Source: Bacteroidota bacterium (GTDB lineage: Bacteria > Bacteroidota > Bacteroidia > NS11-12g > UBA955). From it: a stretch of DNA of 39,218 nucleotides. Both the position numbers and the translations under genes were made by a program. Location: NCBI GenBank assembly GCA_013205405.1, contig JABMMZ010000102.1, forward strand, positions 1 to 39,218, read 5' to 3'. Positions 15,805 through 24,265 of the stretch are shown here, piece by piece. The first letter of the stretch is position 1, and every line of letters begins with the position of its first letter. A model generated the notes under the pieces. The model had not been told where the DNA came from. It made no database searches and worked only from the letters and a program-made list of their open reading frames with translations.

Positions 15805-18084
15805 CTATTCTATTTTTATAGGCATTACTGTGTAAGTAAAAACAAGTGTTTTTAATTTTCTATTGTTTTTAGCAGAATCATATCCATCATCTACTTCTAT
15901 ATTACTAATTGAAATGGTATAAGTTTTATTAGCTTCTGCGGAGTTATTGAAATACCAAACGAGTGTGTTTAAACCATAACCTTGGTATAATTTTTCAACA
16001 TTTACCTTAATTATCTTGCCATTTTCTGTCACTGTAATTTTTGCCTTTTCAAAATTGGCATTATTCAAAGAAAAACTCCATCTAGCAGGCACAAATTTTA
16101 GGGGAAAATAATCTTCTGAGGGCCACATTACAGGTTTATTTTCGTTAAAATAAATTGGTTTTTTATTAATACCAGATCCAAAAACCCATAGGGCAGTAGC
16201 ATCATTGGTACTTCCATGTCCAAATACAGTATTAAAAGGATTTAATATCCATCTTCTATGTCCGCAAGAATAATTATTACCTCCATTGTCTTGCATTTCA
16301 CCTAGTATAGCATCACTAAAAGCATGACCTAAAGATAAATTGCTGCTGGAAGCGGCTAAGGCACCATCCGCAGTATAGCATTTCCATGTTTTGGGAGGAC
16401 TGTGATTTAAATCATAATTTGCACTCATTATGAGGGCAGCTTTTTGACTTTTACTATTCAAGGAAGCATCTAAAACGGAGCTATCTGGTAAACCAGCCAA
16501 ACGTCTTACATAGTTAATAGTATTTAAAACTATTTGTTGTCCTGCTTTATTTACAATACCTGCTTCACATTTTGATATATCTGGTTTCTTTTCAAAATAA
16601 CTGTCGTAACCATTGTGATACTCAACATACAAATAACTTGCCTTAAAATCTTCTATGACATATTGCTTTTTTAATTCTAAAATTTTAGAATCATTGGGGA
16701 AATATTTGAGTGCTTTAGAACAATTAACAGCAAAACCAGAATAGTTTTTATCTTTTAATAATTGGGCTAATAAGGTAGTATATTGTACATACTGTTTATC
16801 TTTAATTTCTTTACTGTTAATAGTTTCAGCATATTTATTTACTAATTCTATATTGTTAGTGGTTTTGATTTCATTAGTAATAAATGCATTGAGATTAATA
16901 ATTAAGGGTTTCAACTCTAGTTTAAGAGCTGGATATTTTATTTGACAAAATTGTAAAAAATCGTAATCTTCATTGTATAGTTTTTTGTTTAAGAAAAATT
17001 GATTGATATCTTTAATGACATCAATGGCTTTGGCTTGCTTTTTAAGGCTCTTGTGCGAATTTATCCAAACCAAATATTTTTTTTCAGAGGTTATTTCAGG
17101 TGATTTGGAAGTCAATTCATTTTTGAGTATTTCATACATTTTTCTATCCAATGTATCTGCTTTATTTAAACCAAAATTATCAAAATAACTACTTGTAATA
17201 AGTTTTAATTGGGGGCTATTTTCTGGCTCATTAATTAAATAATTTTTAAACAAGTAGCCATTTAAAATTTGAATATTAGCTTTTAATTGGCTTGAATGCA
17301 AAGTACTGTCATAGTAATTATGTATATGAATATTGTTGAGTATCTCATTAGTGTTAGTGCTGTAACTCTGTTCATTCGTTATTGCGCTTAAATGACTAAT
17401 AATGGTATTCTTACATAACGTGCTTTTGACATAAACAAATTGTGCTTTTTTAAGCACTTCATCTACTAAACTAATTTTATTTATTTCGAAATAAATAAGT
17501 ATTAAATCTGCATACGCAGTATCTAAATTTTCAAATAAAGCATCTTTGTTTTTAAAATGCTGATAATTGCCTACCACTAATTCTTTCAGCAATATATCTA
17601 TTCCTGTAAAATTTTTGCTTTTTAAGCACTTATATTTTTCATATTTTATAGAATTTAGTGGGCTTAGTTCAGTAAGTTTAGTATAAATATCATTGGCCTT
17701 TTCTATATTGGTTTCGCAAAGTATTCGTGCAGCAAAGAGTTGTTTTTTCACAATGTATTTAAAATCCAAATTTAACAATTCCAGTAATTTAGTTTCCTTA
17801 TCTTTTTTCTTTATTTTTAGTGCAATAGTCAATGCATTTTTTAAGGCATTTTTCTTTAACGAATGACTTTCTAAATTATCAATTTCAAGATACGATTTCA
17901 TCTGCCATACATAAGGATATAGCTCGCCATTACCTGCTTGACTTCCTATAATTTCAGTGGCTTTTTCTATACACTTTTCATAATCACCTTTGTTATACAA
18001 ATTTTCTAATTTCGGGAATGGGTTATACTGACCATAAACTGAGAATTGTAAAAAAGAAAATGAAATAAAAATTAAACGAAACAT
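15805..18084 (-). CDS. Secreted protein with helical N-terminal region and C-terminal CAP (SCP-like) domain
   Basis: I chose the ATG at 18084, which starts a signal peptide (FRLIFISFSFLQFSVYGQ); the 66 codons upstream overlap the next gene and are not protein-like. The 759-residue product has a long helical, TPR-like region (residues about 20-500, opening LYNKGDYEKCIEKATEIIG), then a CAP-superfamily domain at roughly 505-650 (TINYVRRLAGLPD, NYDLNHSPP, GHRRWILNP). A beta-rich tail of about 100 residues ends the chain. CAP domains are secreted and bind lipids, glycans or proteins; the activity cannot be predicted. There is no T9SS signal, so it is probably periplasmic or outer-membrane associated. 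The rRNA methyltransferase gene lies 79 bp upstream. Confidence 0.8.
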   Translation of the reverse strand: MFRLIFISFSFLQFSVYGQYNPFPKLENLYNKGDYEKCIEKATEIIGSQAGNGELYPYVWQMKSYLEIDNLESHSLKKNALKNALTIALKIKKKDKETKLLELLNLDFKYIVKKQLFAARILCETNIEKANDIYTKLTELSPLNSIKYEKYKCLKSKNFTGIDILLKELVVGNYQHFKNKDALFENLDTAYADLILIYFEINKISLVDEVLKKAQFVYVKSTLCKNTIISHLSAITNEQSYSTNTNEILNNIHIHNYYDSTLHSSQLKANIQILNGYLFKNYLINEPENSPQLKLITSSYFDNFGLNKADTLDRKMYEILKNELTSKSPEITSEKKYLVWINSHKSLKKQAKAIDVIKDINQFFLNKKLYNEDYDFLQFCQIKYPALKLELKPLIINLNAFITNEIKTTNNIELVNKYAETINSKEIKDKQYVQYTTLLAQLLKDKNYSGFAVNCSKALKYFPNDSKILELKKQYVIEDFKASYLYVEYHNGYDSYFEKKPDISKCEAGIVNKAGQQIVLNTINYVRRLAGLPDSSVLDASLNSKSQKAALIMSANYDLNHSPPKTWKCYTADGALAASSSNLSLGHAFSDAILGEMQDNGGNNYSCGHRRWILNPFNTVFGHGSTNDATALWVFGSGINKKPIYFNENKPVMWPSEDYFPLKFVPARWSFSLNNANFEKAKITVTENGKIIKVNVEKLYQGYGLNTLVWYFNNSAEANKTYTISISNIEVDDGYDSAKNNRKLKTLVFTYTVMPIKIE

Positions 18085-18163
18085 AATCTTAATATTTAAC
18101 GCATTATCTATCAATTTAGTATTCAAATTAAAACGGTAAAAATTATTTACATTATATAAAATA

Positions 18164-19045
18164 TTATTTAAATGCTCTAATCCAAGTGCATAAAGGCAAT
18201 TCAAACCCTTTGGTACTTGGCACAATGCATTCTCCCCATTCGGCATCGGTTTTATAATGGCATTTAAATAAATTACTGCCAATAGTTCCGCTTAGCCCCA
18301 TACTATAAAGATTGAGTAGCACAAAAAAATTACTTTTATCAGTAATACTAGCGCACAATTCAACTAGTTCATTCAGTTGTTCCTCTAATATCCACTTTTC
18401 GCCTCCAGGACCTCTACCGTATGCAGGTGGGTCTATAATAATACCTTGATAAATATTCCCTTTATTGGCTTGTCGTCTAATGTATTTTAGTGCATCTTCT
18501 ACTAGCCATCTTATTTCAGGCGCTTTAGATAATTGTCTATTTTCATTGGCCCATGTTACCACATTTTTTACTGCATCCAAGTGCGTAACATCGGCACCTG
18601 CATGGGCCGCTACTATGCTTGCCGCACCGGTGTAAGCAAATAAATTAAGCACCTTGCATTTACCACTTATGCGCTTTATTTGTTCATCTATAAAATGCCA
18701 ATTGCTTACCTGCTCTACAAATACTCCCAAATGTCCAAATGAAGTACAGGCTAATTTTAATGTTAAATTGAATGGCTTGTATTGAATTTCCCAATTTTTA
18801 GGCATTGGTTTAAAATATTGCCAACCGCCATTTTCATTATTTGTATCACGGTGACTTTTTTTGGTGTTATCTCTTTCAAATCGCGCATCAGCTAATTGTT
18901 TCCAATCTTTATCCCCTAATTGTTTTGGCCACAATGCTTGTGGTTCAGGTCTAATGAGGGTGTATTTACCAAACCGTTCTAGTTTTTCAAAATTACCGCT
19001 ATCTATCAATTCATAGTCGGGCCAATGCGGAATATTTTCTTTCAT
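18164..19045 (-). CDS. Class I SAM-dependent methyltransferase, RlmI/PF10672-like
   Basis: A 293-residue Rossmann-fold methyltransferase. The SAM-binding motif I VLNLFAYTGAAS lies at about residue 135, an acidic motif II at THLDAVKN, and the catalytic motif IV IIDPPAYGRGPGG at about 205. This combination is typical of the RlmI/RlmK-related 23S rRNA methyltransferases, but the N-terminal PUA domain of RlmI is absent and the N-terminus (PHWPDYELIDSG, RPEPQALWP) is of the shorter type. The exact rRNA position modified cannot be inferred. Cytoplasmic. No strong TAnnTTTG box is visible upstream. Confidence 0.82.
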   Translation of the reverse strand: MKENIPHWPDYELIDSGNFEKLERFGKYTLIRPEPQALWPKQLGDKDWKQLADARFERDNTKKSHRDTNNENGGWQYFKPMPKNWEIQYKPFNLTLKLACTSFGHLGVFVEQVSNWHFIDEQIKRISGKCKVLNLFAYTGAASIVAAHAGADVTHLDAVKNVVTWANENRQLSKAPEIRWLVEDALKYIRRQANKGNIYQGIIIDPPAYGRGPGGEKWILEEQLNELVELCASITDKSNFFVLLNLYSMGLSGTIGSNLFKCHYKTDAEWGECIVPSTKGFELPLCTWIRAFK

Positions 19046-19178
19046 AGTGTTTGTATTTGCAAAGAAAGCTAAAAAATATTTTATTTAAATAATAGATTTT
19101 ATCTTTCTAAAAATCTAATTGATATCTTTTCTTATCACCTCATCAAAACTAATGATATTTAAGCTATACTATTTTTAG

Positions 19179-19186
19179 TATATTTG
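19179..19186 (+). promoter_or_regulatory. -7 box (TATATTTG) of the nfu gene
   Basis: TATATTTG matches TAnnTTTG and predicts a leader of about 20 nt to the ATG at 19212. No TTG is evident at the -33 distance. Confidence 0.45.
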
Positions 19187-19211
19187 CATTCTTTAAAATA
19201 AAAATTCAAAA

Positions 19212-19775
19212 ATGAGTGATTTTGTAACCGTATATGCTGAGGCAACGCCTAACCCTGATAGTATGAAATTTGTAGTTAGCAAAATGATATTGCCTAACGA
19301 TAGTGTAGATTATAGAACCAAAGAAAAAGCGGAAGGAAACTCTCCACTCGCAGTTGCTATTTTTAATGAATACCCATTTGCGAATGGTGTGTTTATTATG
19401 AATAATTTTATTTCAATAACCAAACTGCCTGATGTGCAGTGGGTAGAGCATATTTCGCCAATTAGAGAATTTATAAAAACCTATTTAGAAAGCGAAAAGG
19501 AAATAATAAGTGCTAATAAAAATCTTACACCTGAGGAAGAGGGAGAGATAGAAGCTAAAATAAGAAAATTATTAGATGAACATGTTAAACCAGCTGTAGA
19601 AATGGATGGAGGAGCGATCAGTTTTAAATCTTTTAAAGAAGGTGTGGTTACGGTGGTAATGAAAGGAAGTTGCAGTGGCTGCCCATCTAGCACCTTTACT
19701 TTAAAGGCTGGTATTGAAAATTTATTAAAGAGAATGGTGCCTCAAGTAAAAACCGTTGAAGCTGAAGCTGAGTAA
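19212..19775 (+). CDS. Nfu-type Fe-S cluster carrier (Nfu_N + NifU C-terminal domain)
   Basis: A 187-residue protein with two parts. The Nfu N-terminal domain (about 5-95) opens with YAEATPNPDSMKF, and the NifU-like C-terminal domain (about 112-185) carries the cluster-binding pair Cys154 and Cys157 (GSCSGCPSS). Dimers of this domain hold a [4Fe-4S] cluster between them and pass it to apo-proteins in the cytoplasm. The combination resembles eukaryotic and Bacteroidota Nfu more than E. coli NfuA, whose N-domain is a degenerate A-type fold. It is not within a suf cluster here. Confidence 0.9.
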   Translation: MSDFVTVYAEATPNPDSMKFVVSKMILPNDSVDYRTKEKAEGNSPLAVAIFNEYPFANGVFIMNNFISITKLPDVQWVEHISPIREFIKTYLESEKEIISANKNLTPEEEGEIEAKIRKLLDEHVKPAVEMDGGAISFKSFKEGVVTVVMKGSCSGCPSSTFTLKAGIENLLKRMVPQVKTVEAEAE

Positions 19776-19784
19776 TTTTGGCAT

Positions 19785-19792
19785 TATTTTTG
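19785..19792 (+). promoter_or_regulatory. Possible -7 box (TATTTTTG) of the small lipoprotein gene
   Basis: TATTTTTG lies 15 nt before the ATG at 19808. A second match, TAATTTTG, overlaps the nfu stop at 19773-19780. No -33 box at proper spacing is seen. Confidence 0.3.
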
Positions 19793-19807
19793 ATGCTTTC
19801 TTAACTT

Positions 19808-20365
19808 ATGAAAAAAAAACTCTCTGCTTTTGCTATTCTTTTAAGTATTCTATTAATGAATGCCTGTAAAAGAGAAGATTCAATACCTTCTAATATTAGC
19901 AATATAAATACTGTTGCCCCTTCTGATACTATTACTAGTTTCTTAGTAAGTTTTGAAAATGAGCAAGATTCTAGTGTAGAATTTGGCAACTATGATGATG
20001 ACGATGGCCCAGGACCTAAAGCGGCCAATATAGGTGGCGTAAGTTTGAAACAAAACGCACCTTATAAAATTACTTTTAGAATAGAAGACGGTACGAATGC
20101 TGCCAACCCAATTATTTTAAACACTAAAATAAAAAACAATGGTAAAGACTACAAATTATGTATCACTAATAATTTAGCTATAACTACCACTGCTACTGAT
20201 TCTGATGGTACATTGCCTATTGGTTTAACATACGATTTAAATACAAAAAATACTGGGAATGGTACTATTACTTTTACCATTAAATACCAAAAAGGTGTAA
20301 AAAATGGTGATTGTGCACCAGGTACAAATTATTATACCTGTACACTTCCTATTTCTGTATTCTAA
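19808..20365 (+). CDS. Small lipoprotein of unknown function
   Basis: A 185-residue protein. A basic N-terminus and hydrophobic stretch end at LLMNAC (Cys20), a slightly atypical lipobox, so it is probably lipid-anchored. The mature part has an acidic segment with FGNYDDDDGPGP, then a beta-rich domain (NAPYKITFRIEDGTNAANP) and two late cysteines in the last 20 residues. The DDDGPG-plus-beta-strand arrangement vaguely resembles a family of small Bacteroidota lipoproteins, but I cannot name it with certainty. It lies 32 bp after nfu, and its stop codon overlaps that of the convergent gene by 4 bp. Confidence 0.7.
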   Translation: MKKKLSAFAILLSILLMNACKREDSIPSNISNINTVAPSDTITSFLVSFENEQDSSVEFGNYDDDDGPGPKAANIGGVSLKQNAPYKITFRIEDGTNAANPIILNTKIKNNGKDYKLCITNNLAITTTATDSDGTLPIGLTYDLNTKNTGNGTITFTIKYQKGVKNGDCAPGTNYYTCTLPISVF

Positions 20366-21219
20366 ATTTCAAAGTCCTTTTCTAAAAAGAACCCATTATC
20401 ATTTTGAATAATGAGTTTGTATTTCCCTTTTTTATATCTAACCAAAGACTGGTTAAATACAAATGTTTGTTTGCCTTCTGAAGTATAGGAATCTTGTAAT
20501 AAATAATTAACTATGCGTTTATCTTTATCAATAATATAGGCATTTAAAATGCCTGTGTGCGGTATTTTTACTTCCAATTCTGCGTTAAACATTAATGGCT
20601 TTGCAGTATTAAAGTCGCTGCCTGGGGTCAAATCTTTTTCTTTATATGAAATATTATACCATGGCACAATAATTTTTTTAATCTCAGCTAGTTTCTTACG
20701 CAACTGAACATCTGTATTATTCAAAACACCTACATTTTTTATAGGTCTATTATCGCTCATAACCCATACGGCACTCTGCATTGTAAATACTTCTATCGCT
20801 GCATTTTGAGATAAATATTGTGTTAATTCACGCCATTCTTTTGGTGCTAAAAAAGATTTATAAAACTTACTGTTTTTATTAGGAGCATGCATACTAGCTT
20901 GGCAACAGAAACCAAACAATTTTGACAAGAATTTCTTTTTTGGTTGAATGGTTACTATGTTTGGCTTTACTACTAAAATATCTTGTTCGCCACTATCTAA
21001 AGATACAAATCTTCTACCGCTCTCAATTTCTACTTTAATAACATTATCTGAAAAATTTTCAATTTCTACATTTATACATTCTCCACTATAGCCACCCAAG
21101 CCAATTGCTTGCATGCTTATAACATTCGTTTTTAGCAGAGAATCGGCCGTTAAAACTTGCTGTGCTACTAGACTTTGGCTAAATAAAAATACCAGTATTA
21201 TTATATTCTGAGTTTTCAT
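20362..21219 (-). CDS. Exported protein of unknown function
   Basis: A 285-residue protein that I do not recognise. The N-terminus (IIILVFLFSQSLVAQ) is a cleavable signal peptide, so it is periplasmic or secreted. The first half (VEIENFSDNVIKVEIESG) reads as a beta-sandwich, then a basic linker with a Cys pair (FGFCCQ, about residues 103-108) and a short helical segment around 'APKEWRELTQYLSQ'. The C-terminal 80 residues are again beta-rich (PHTGILNAYIID, YKKGKYKLIIQNDNG), resembling the bacterial Ig-like sheets seen in secreted proteins. There is no T9SS sorting signal. It is a single gene, convergent with the lipoprotein. Confidence 0.7.
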   Translation of the reverse strand: MKTQNIIILVFLFSQSLVAQQVLTADSLLKTNVISMQAIGLGGYSGECINVEIENFSDNVIKVEIESGRRFVSLDSGEQDILVVKPNIVTIQPKKKFLSKLFGFCCQASMHAPNKNSKFYKSFLAPKEWRELTQYLSQNAAIEVFTMQSAVWVMSDNRPIKNVGVLNNTDVQLRKKLAEIKKIIVPWYNISYKEKDLTPGSDFNTAKPLMFNAELEVKIPHTGILNAYIIDKDKRIVNYLLQDSYTSEGKQTFVFNQSLVRYKKGKYKLIIQNDNGFFLEKDFEI

Positions 21220-21318
21220 ACTTTAATTAACGATTTTTATAGATAAAAAGTATATAAATCTTAAAAATAAATTAATTTTGATATGATTTAAGCATAGTAT
21301 AAAATACTAAAAAATGCT

Positions 21319-21326
21319 TATTTTTG
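21319..21326 (+). promoter_or_regulatory. -7 box (TATTTTTG) of the PPIase-moxR-nth operon
   Basis: TATTTTTG matches TAnnTTTG and predicts a leader of about 35 nt before the ATG at 21365. No clear -33 TTG at normal spacing. Confidence 0.4.
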
Positions 21327-21364
21327 TATCCTTTTACATAAAAATAGAATATAAAAATAATAAA

Positions 21365-23386
21365 ATGAAACGAATTGTAATTATTACATTTATGGTATTA
21401 TTAACCATAAATTTGAGCGCTCAAAAAAAAGGTAAGGATACCACACTTTTTACCTACGGCCCGAAAAAAGTAAGTCTTAAGGAATTTGATAGAGGATTTA
21501 GCAAAAATGAAAAACCAGGCACTAAACATACAGCCAAAGAAGTAGATGAATATTTAGAATTGTACAAAAAATTTAAATTGAAAGTACAAGATGCCTACGA
21601 TAGTGGCATTGATACTACCGAAGGATTTAAAAGCGAACTAGCTACTTACAGAAAGCAAATAGCCAAACCTTACTTAACTGATAGAATGGTGAACGACCGA
21701 TTGGTAAACGAGGCTTACGAAAGATTAAAATACGAAGTGCGTGCGAGCCACATATTAATATTTTTAAATCCTGATGCATCTGCTCCAGATTCGATAAAAG
21801 CATTGGCTAAAATAAATGATTTAAGAGACCAAATAGTAAGTGGAAAATTAACATTTGAAAATGCTGCCGAGACGTTTAGCGAAGATCCATCTGCTCGCGA
21901 TAACAAAGGTGATTTAGGTTATTTTTCTGCTTTTCAAATGATATACTCATTCGAAAACCAAGCATTTAGCACACCTGTTGATCAGGTCTCTAAGGCATTT
22001 CGCACAGAATTTGGGTACCATATTATAAAGGTATTTGATAAAAGAGAAAGCAAAGGTGATATTACCGTAAAACATATTTTATTACAAACTAACCCTGAAC
22101 CAAGTGCTGAGGAATTAGCAGAGGTAAAAGCCAAAGTAGATGAAGTTTACAAAAAATTAAAAGTAGGTGAAAAATTTGAAATATTGGTTAATCAGTATTC
22201 AGAAGATGTGCAAACAGCTATGTCAGGAGGAGAAATACCTTCTTTTTCTATGACAAATAGCAGAATGCCTGAAAACTTTAAAACTACTGCTTTTGGATTA
22301 CAAAATGATGGCGACTATAGTGCGCCTATTCAAACCCAATCAGGGTTTCATATTATCAAACGTGTATCTTTAAAACCTGTTTCTTCTTTAAAAGATATGC
22401 GTTCTACTATTCTTAATAAAATAAGCAGAGATGGTAGACAATATCGAAATACGTTAGCAGTGTTCAACAAAGCTAAAAAAATATATAAAGTAAAAGATAA
22501 TGCGAATAATTTAGCTAAGTATATGAGTCAAATAGACAGTTCATTGTTAAATGCTCAGTACCAATTTAGACCTAAAAATATGGCACAAAAGGATTTTGAT
22601 GCTTTAGCAAAAAATCCTTTGTTTACATTAGGTTCTAAAAGTAAATCTTTTACCGTTGCTGAATTTGGAAAATACCTTACTAGCTTTGAAAGACCATTTG
22701 ATAGCAAGGCTTTGAGTTCTTTAATTAATAAACAATACGAAGCTTTTAAAATGAATAGTGTTATGGATTATTACGAAAATGATTTAGAAAACACGAATGA
22801 TACTTTTGCTGCGCTTTACAAAGAGTATAAAGAAGGTATTTTATTATTTACACTTACTGATAAAAAAGTATGGACTAAAAGCGTTGAGGACACTATTGGT
22901 TTAAAGAATTTTTATCAAAAAAATATGGAGAATTATAAATACAAAGATAGATATGATGCTACTATATTTCGTTGTGCTAACAAGGCTGTTGCAGATGGCG
23001 TTAAGCGTGATTTAGATGCTGGATTAATAATAGATTCAATATCAAAACGTGCTAATAAAACTAGTCCTTTAAATTTGGCTTCAACAATCACTAATAAATT
23101 TGAAAAAGGTGATAATGCATATGCTGATATGTTATTTGAAACTGGTAAAACAGATACTAAATATTTAATTTTTGAAGATGCTAAAAACCCAGGTGGTTTT
23201 ATTGTCATCCAAATCCATAAATTTATATTGGCTGGTAAAAAATCTTTGAACGAAGCTCGCGGTCCAATTACAAGTGATTATCAAAATTATTTAGAAAAAG
23301 AATGGTTAGATGGTTTAGCTAAAAAATATCCAATAATATTAAACACAGCCATTTTTAATATTTTTAAAAATAGAATGGCAAAGTAG
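21365..23386 (+). CDS. Periplasmic peptidyl-prolyl isomerase with two parvulin domains
   Basis: I chose the ATG at 21365, which starts a signal peptide ending INLSAQ; upstream codons in the same frame lie in the promoter region. The 673-residue product has an N-terminal SurA-like helical segment, then two parvulin (PpiC) domains. The first is at about 127-227 (RASHILIFLN to GYHIIKVFDK) and the second at about 234-334 (VKHILLQTN to GFHIIKRVS). About 340 C-terminal helical residues complete it. Such proteins assist folding of outer-membrane and secreted proteins. It is the first gene of a five-gene unit, 1 bp ahead of the next. Confidence 0.88.
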   Translation: MKRIVIITFMVLLTINLSAQKKGKDTTLFTYGPKKVSLKEFDRGFSKNEKPGTKHTAKEVDEYLELYKKFKLKVQDAYDSGIDTTEGFKSELATYRKQIAKPYLTDRMVNDRLVNEAYERLKYEVRASHILIFLNPDASAPDSIKALAKINDLRDQIVSGKLTFENAAETFSEDPSARDNKGDLGYFSAFQMIYSFENQAFSTPVDQVSKAFRTEFGYHIIKVFDKRESKGDITVKHILLQTNPEPSAEELAEVKAKVDEVYKKLKVGEKFEILVNQYSEDVQTAMSGGEIPSFSMTNSRMPENFKTTAFGLQNDGDYSAPIQTQSGFHIIKRVSLKPVSSLKDMRSTILNKISRDGRQYRNTLAVFNKAKKIYKVKDNANNLAKYMSQIDSSLLNAQYQFRPKNMAQKDFDALAKNPLFTLGSKSKSFTVAEFGKYLTSFERPFDSKALSSLINKQYEAFKMNSVMDYYENDLENTNDTFAALYKEYKEGILLFTLTDKKVWTKSVEDTIGLKNFYQKNMENYKYKDRYDATIFRCANKAVADGVKRDLDAGLIIDSISKRANKTSPLNLASTITNKFEKGDNAYADMLFETGKTDTKYLIFEDAKNPGGFIVIQIHKFILAGKKSLNEARGPITSDYQNYLEKEWLDGLAKKYPIILNTAIFNIFKNRMAK

Positions 23387-23387
23387 A

Positions 23388-24245
23388 ATGCTTAAATCTT
23401 TTGCATCTATATTACTTTTAGTATTTTTTATTATAATACAATCCTGTAAATCAGGTGGTAAAGAGAATACTGATGGTGTATTGGCAGAAGTAAATGGTGT
23501 AAAATTAATTAAAAAGGACTTGCCTGAAGAGCTAATTAAAAAATTTGGAACAAATGATAGTTCTGGTTATTTGAAAGCCTATATTGACCATTGGGTAATA
23601 ACTCAGCTAAGCCTGAATGCAGCCAATGATTACTTAGATAGCGATGAAAAAAACAATTCTAAATTAATAGAAGATTATCAAAATTCTTTGGTTTTGTATA
23701 CTTATGAGCAAAAATTAATTAAAGAAAAATTAGATACCGCTGTAACAGAAAATGATATTGAAACGTTTTATACCAAGAATCAAAATACTTTTCAATTGAA
23801 AAAAAATATTGTTAAAATACGCTATGTCAAATTAAATATTAAGCAAGCTGATATTACTAAATTGAAAAGTTTAATGCAAAATCCTTCCATTTTAAACGAT
23901 TCTTTATTAAAAATAATGGTTGAAAAAGTAAATGCTGACAATTTTTACATAGATGATAATTGGCTTTATTTAGACGATATAACTAAAGAAATACCCTTAG
24001 ATGAGAATTATGATCAAGAGCGTTTTTTAAGCAATAATAAATTTATTAAAATTGAAGAAAACGGTGTTACTTATTTGCTTTACATTATAGATTTTAGAAT
24101 AAAAGATACACCTTCTCCTCTTTCTTTAGAAAAGGATAAAATTAAAGATATTTTATTATATCAAAGAAAATTGGAGTTTCTTAAAAACAATAAAACAAAC
24201 ATGCTGAACAAAGCATACGAGAATGGAAATGTTAAAGTATATTAA
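23388..24245 (+). CDS. SurA-like lipoprotein without an evident parvulin domain
   Basis: A 285-residue protein. The signal ends in the lipobox IQSC, so it is predicted lipid-anchored. After GVLAEVNGVKLIKKDLPEEL, which resembles the start of the SurA N-terminal chaperone domain, it is helical with VTENDIETFYTKN, the connector that normally precedes a parvulin domain. The following 110 residues (KKNIVKIRYVKLN) align poorly with parvulin and lack the usual HIL/GYHI signature, so isomerase activity is doubtful. It sits between two true PPIase genes. I infer a chaperone-only partner for outer-membrane or T9SS protein biogenesis. Confidence 0.7.
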   Translation: MLKSFASILLLVFFIIIQSCKSGGKENTDGVLAEVNGVKLIKKDLPEELIKKFGTNDSSGYLKAYIDHWVITQLSLNAANDYLDSDEKNNSKLIEDYQNSLVLYTYEQKLIKEKLDTAVTENDIETFYTKNQNTFQLKKNIVKIRYVKLNIKQADITKLKSLMQNPSILNDSLLKIMVEKVNADNFYIDDNWLYLDDITKEIPLDENYDQERFLSNNKFIKIEENGVTYLLYIIDFRIKDTPSPLSLEKDKIKDILLYQRKLEFLKNNKTNMLNKAYENGNVKVY

Positions 24246-24265
24246 ACGGAGTGTTAGATAAAATA

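Noticed and set aside
18085-18282. Longer start for the CAP-domain protein
   Set aside because: It overlaps the methyltransferase gene by 119 bp, is not protein-like, and would bury the signal peptide in the interior.
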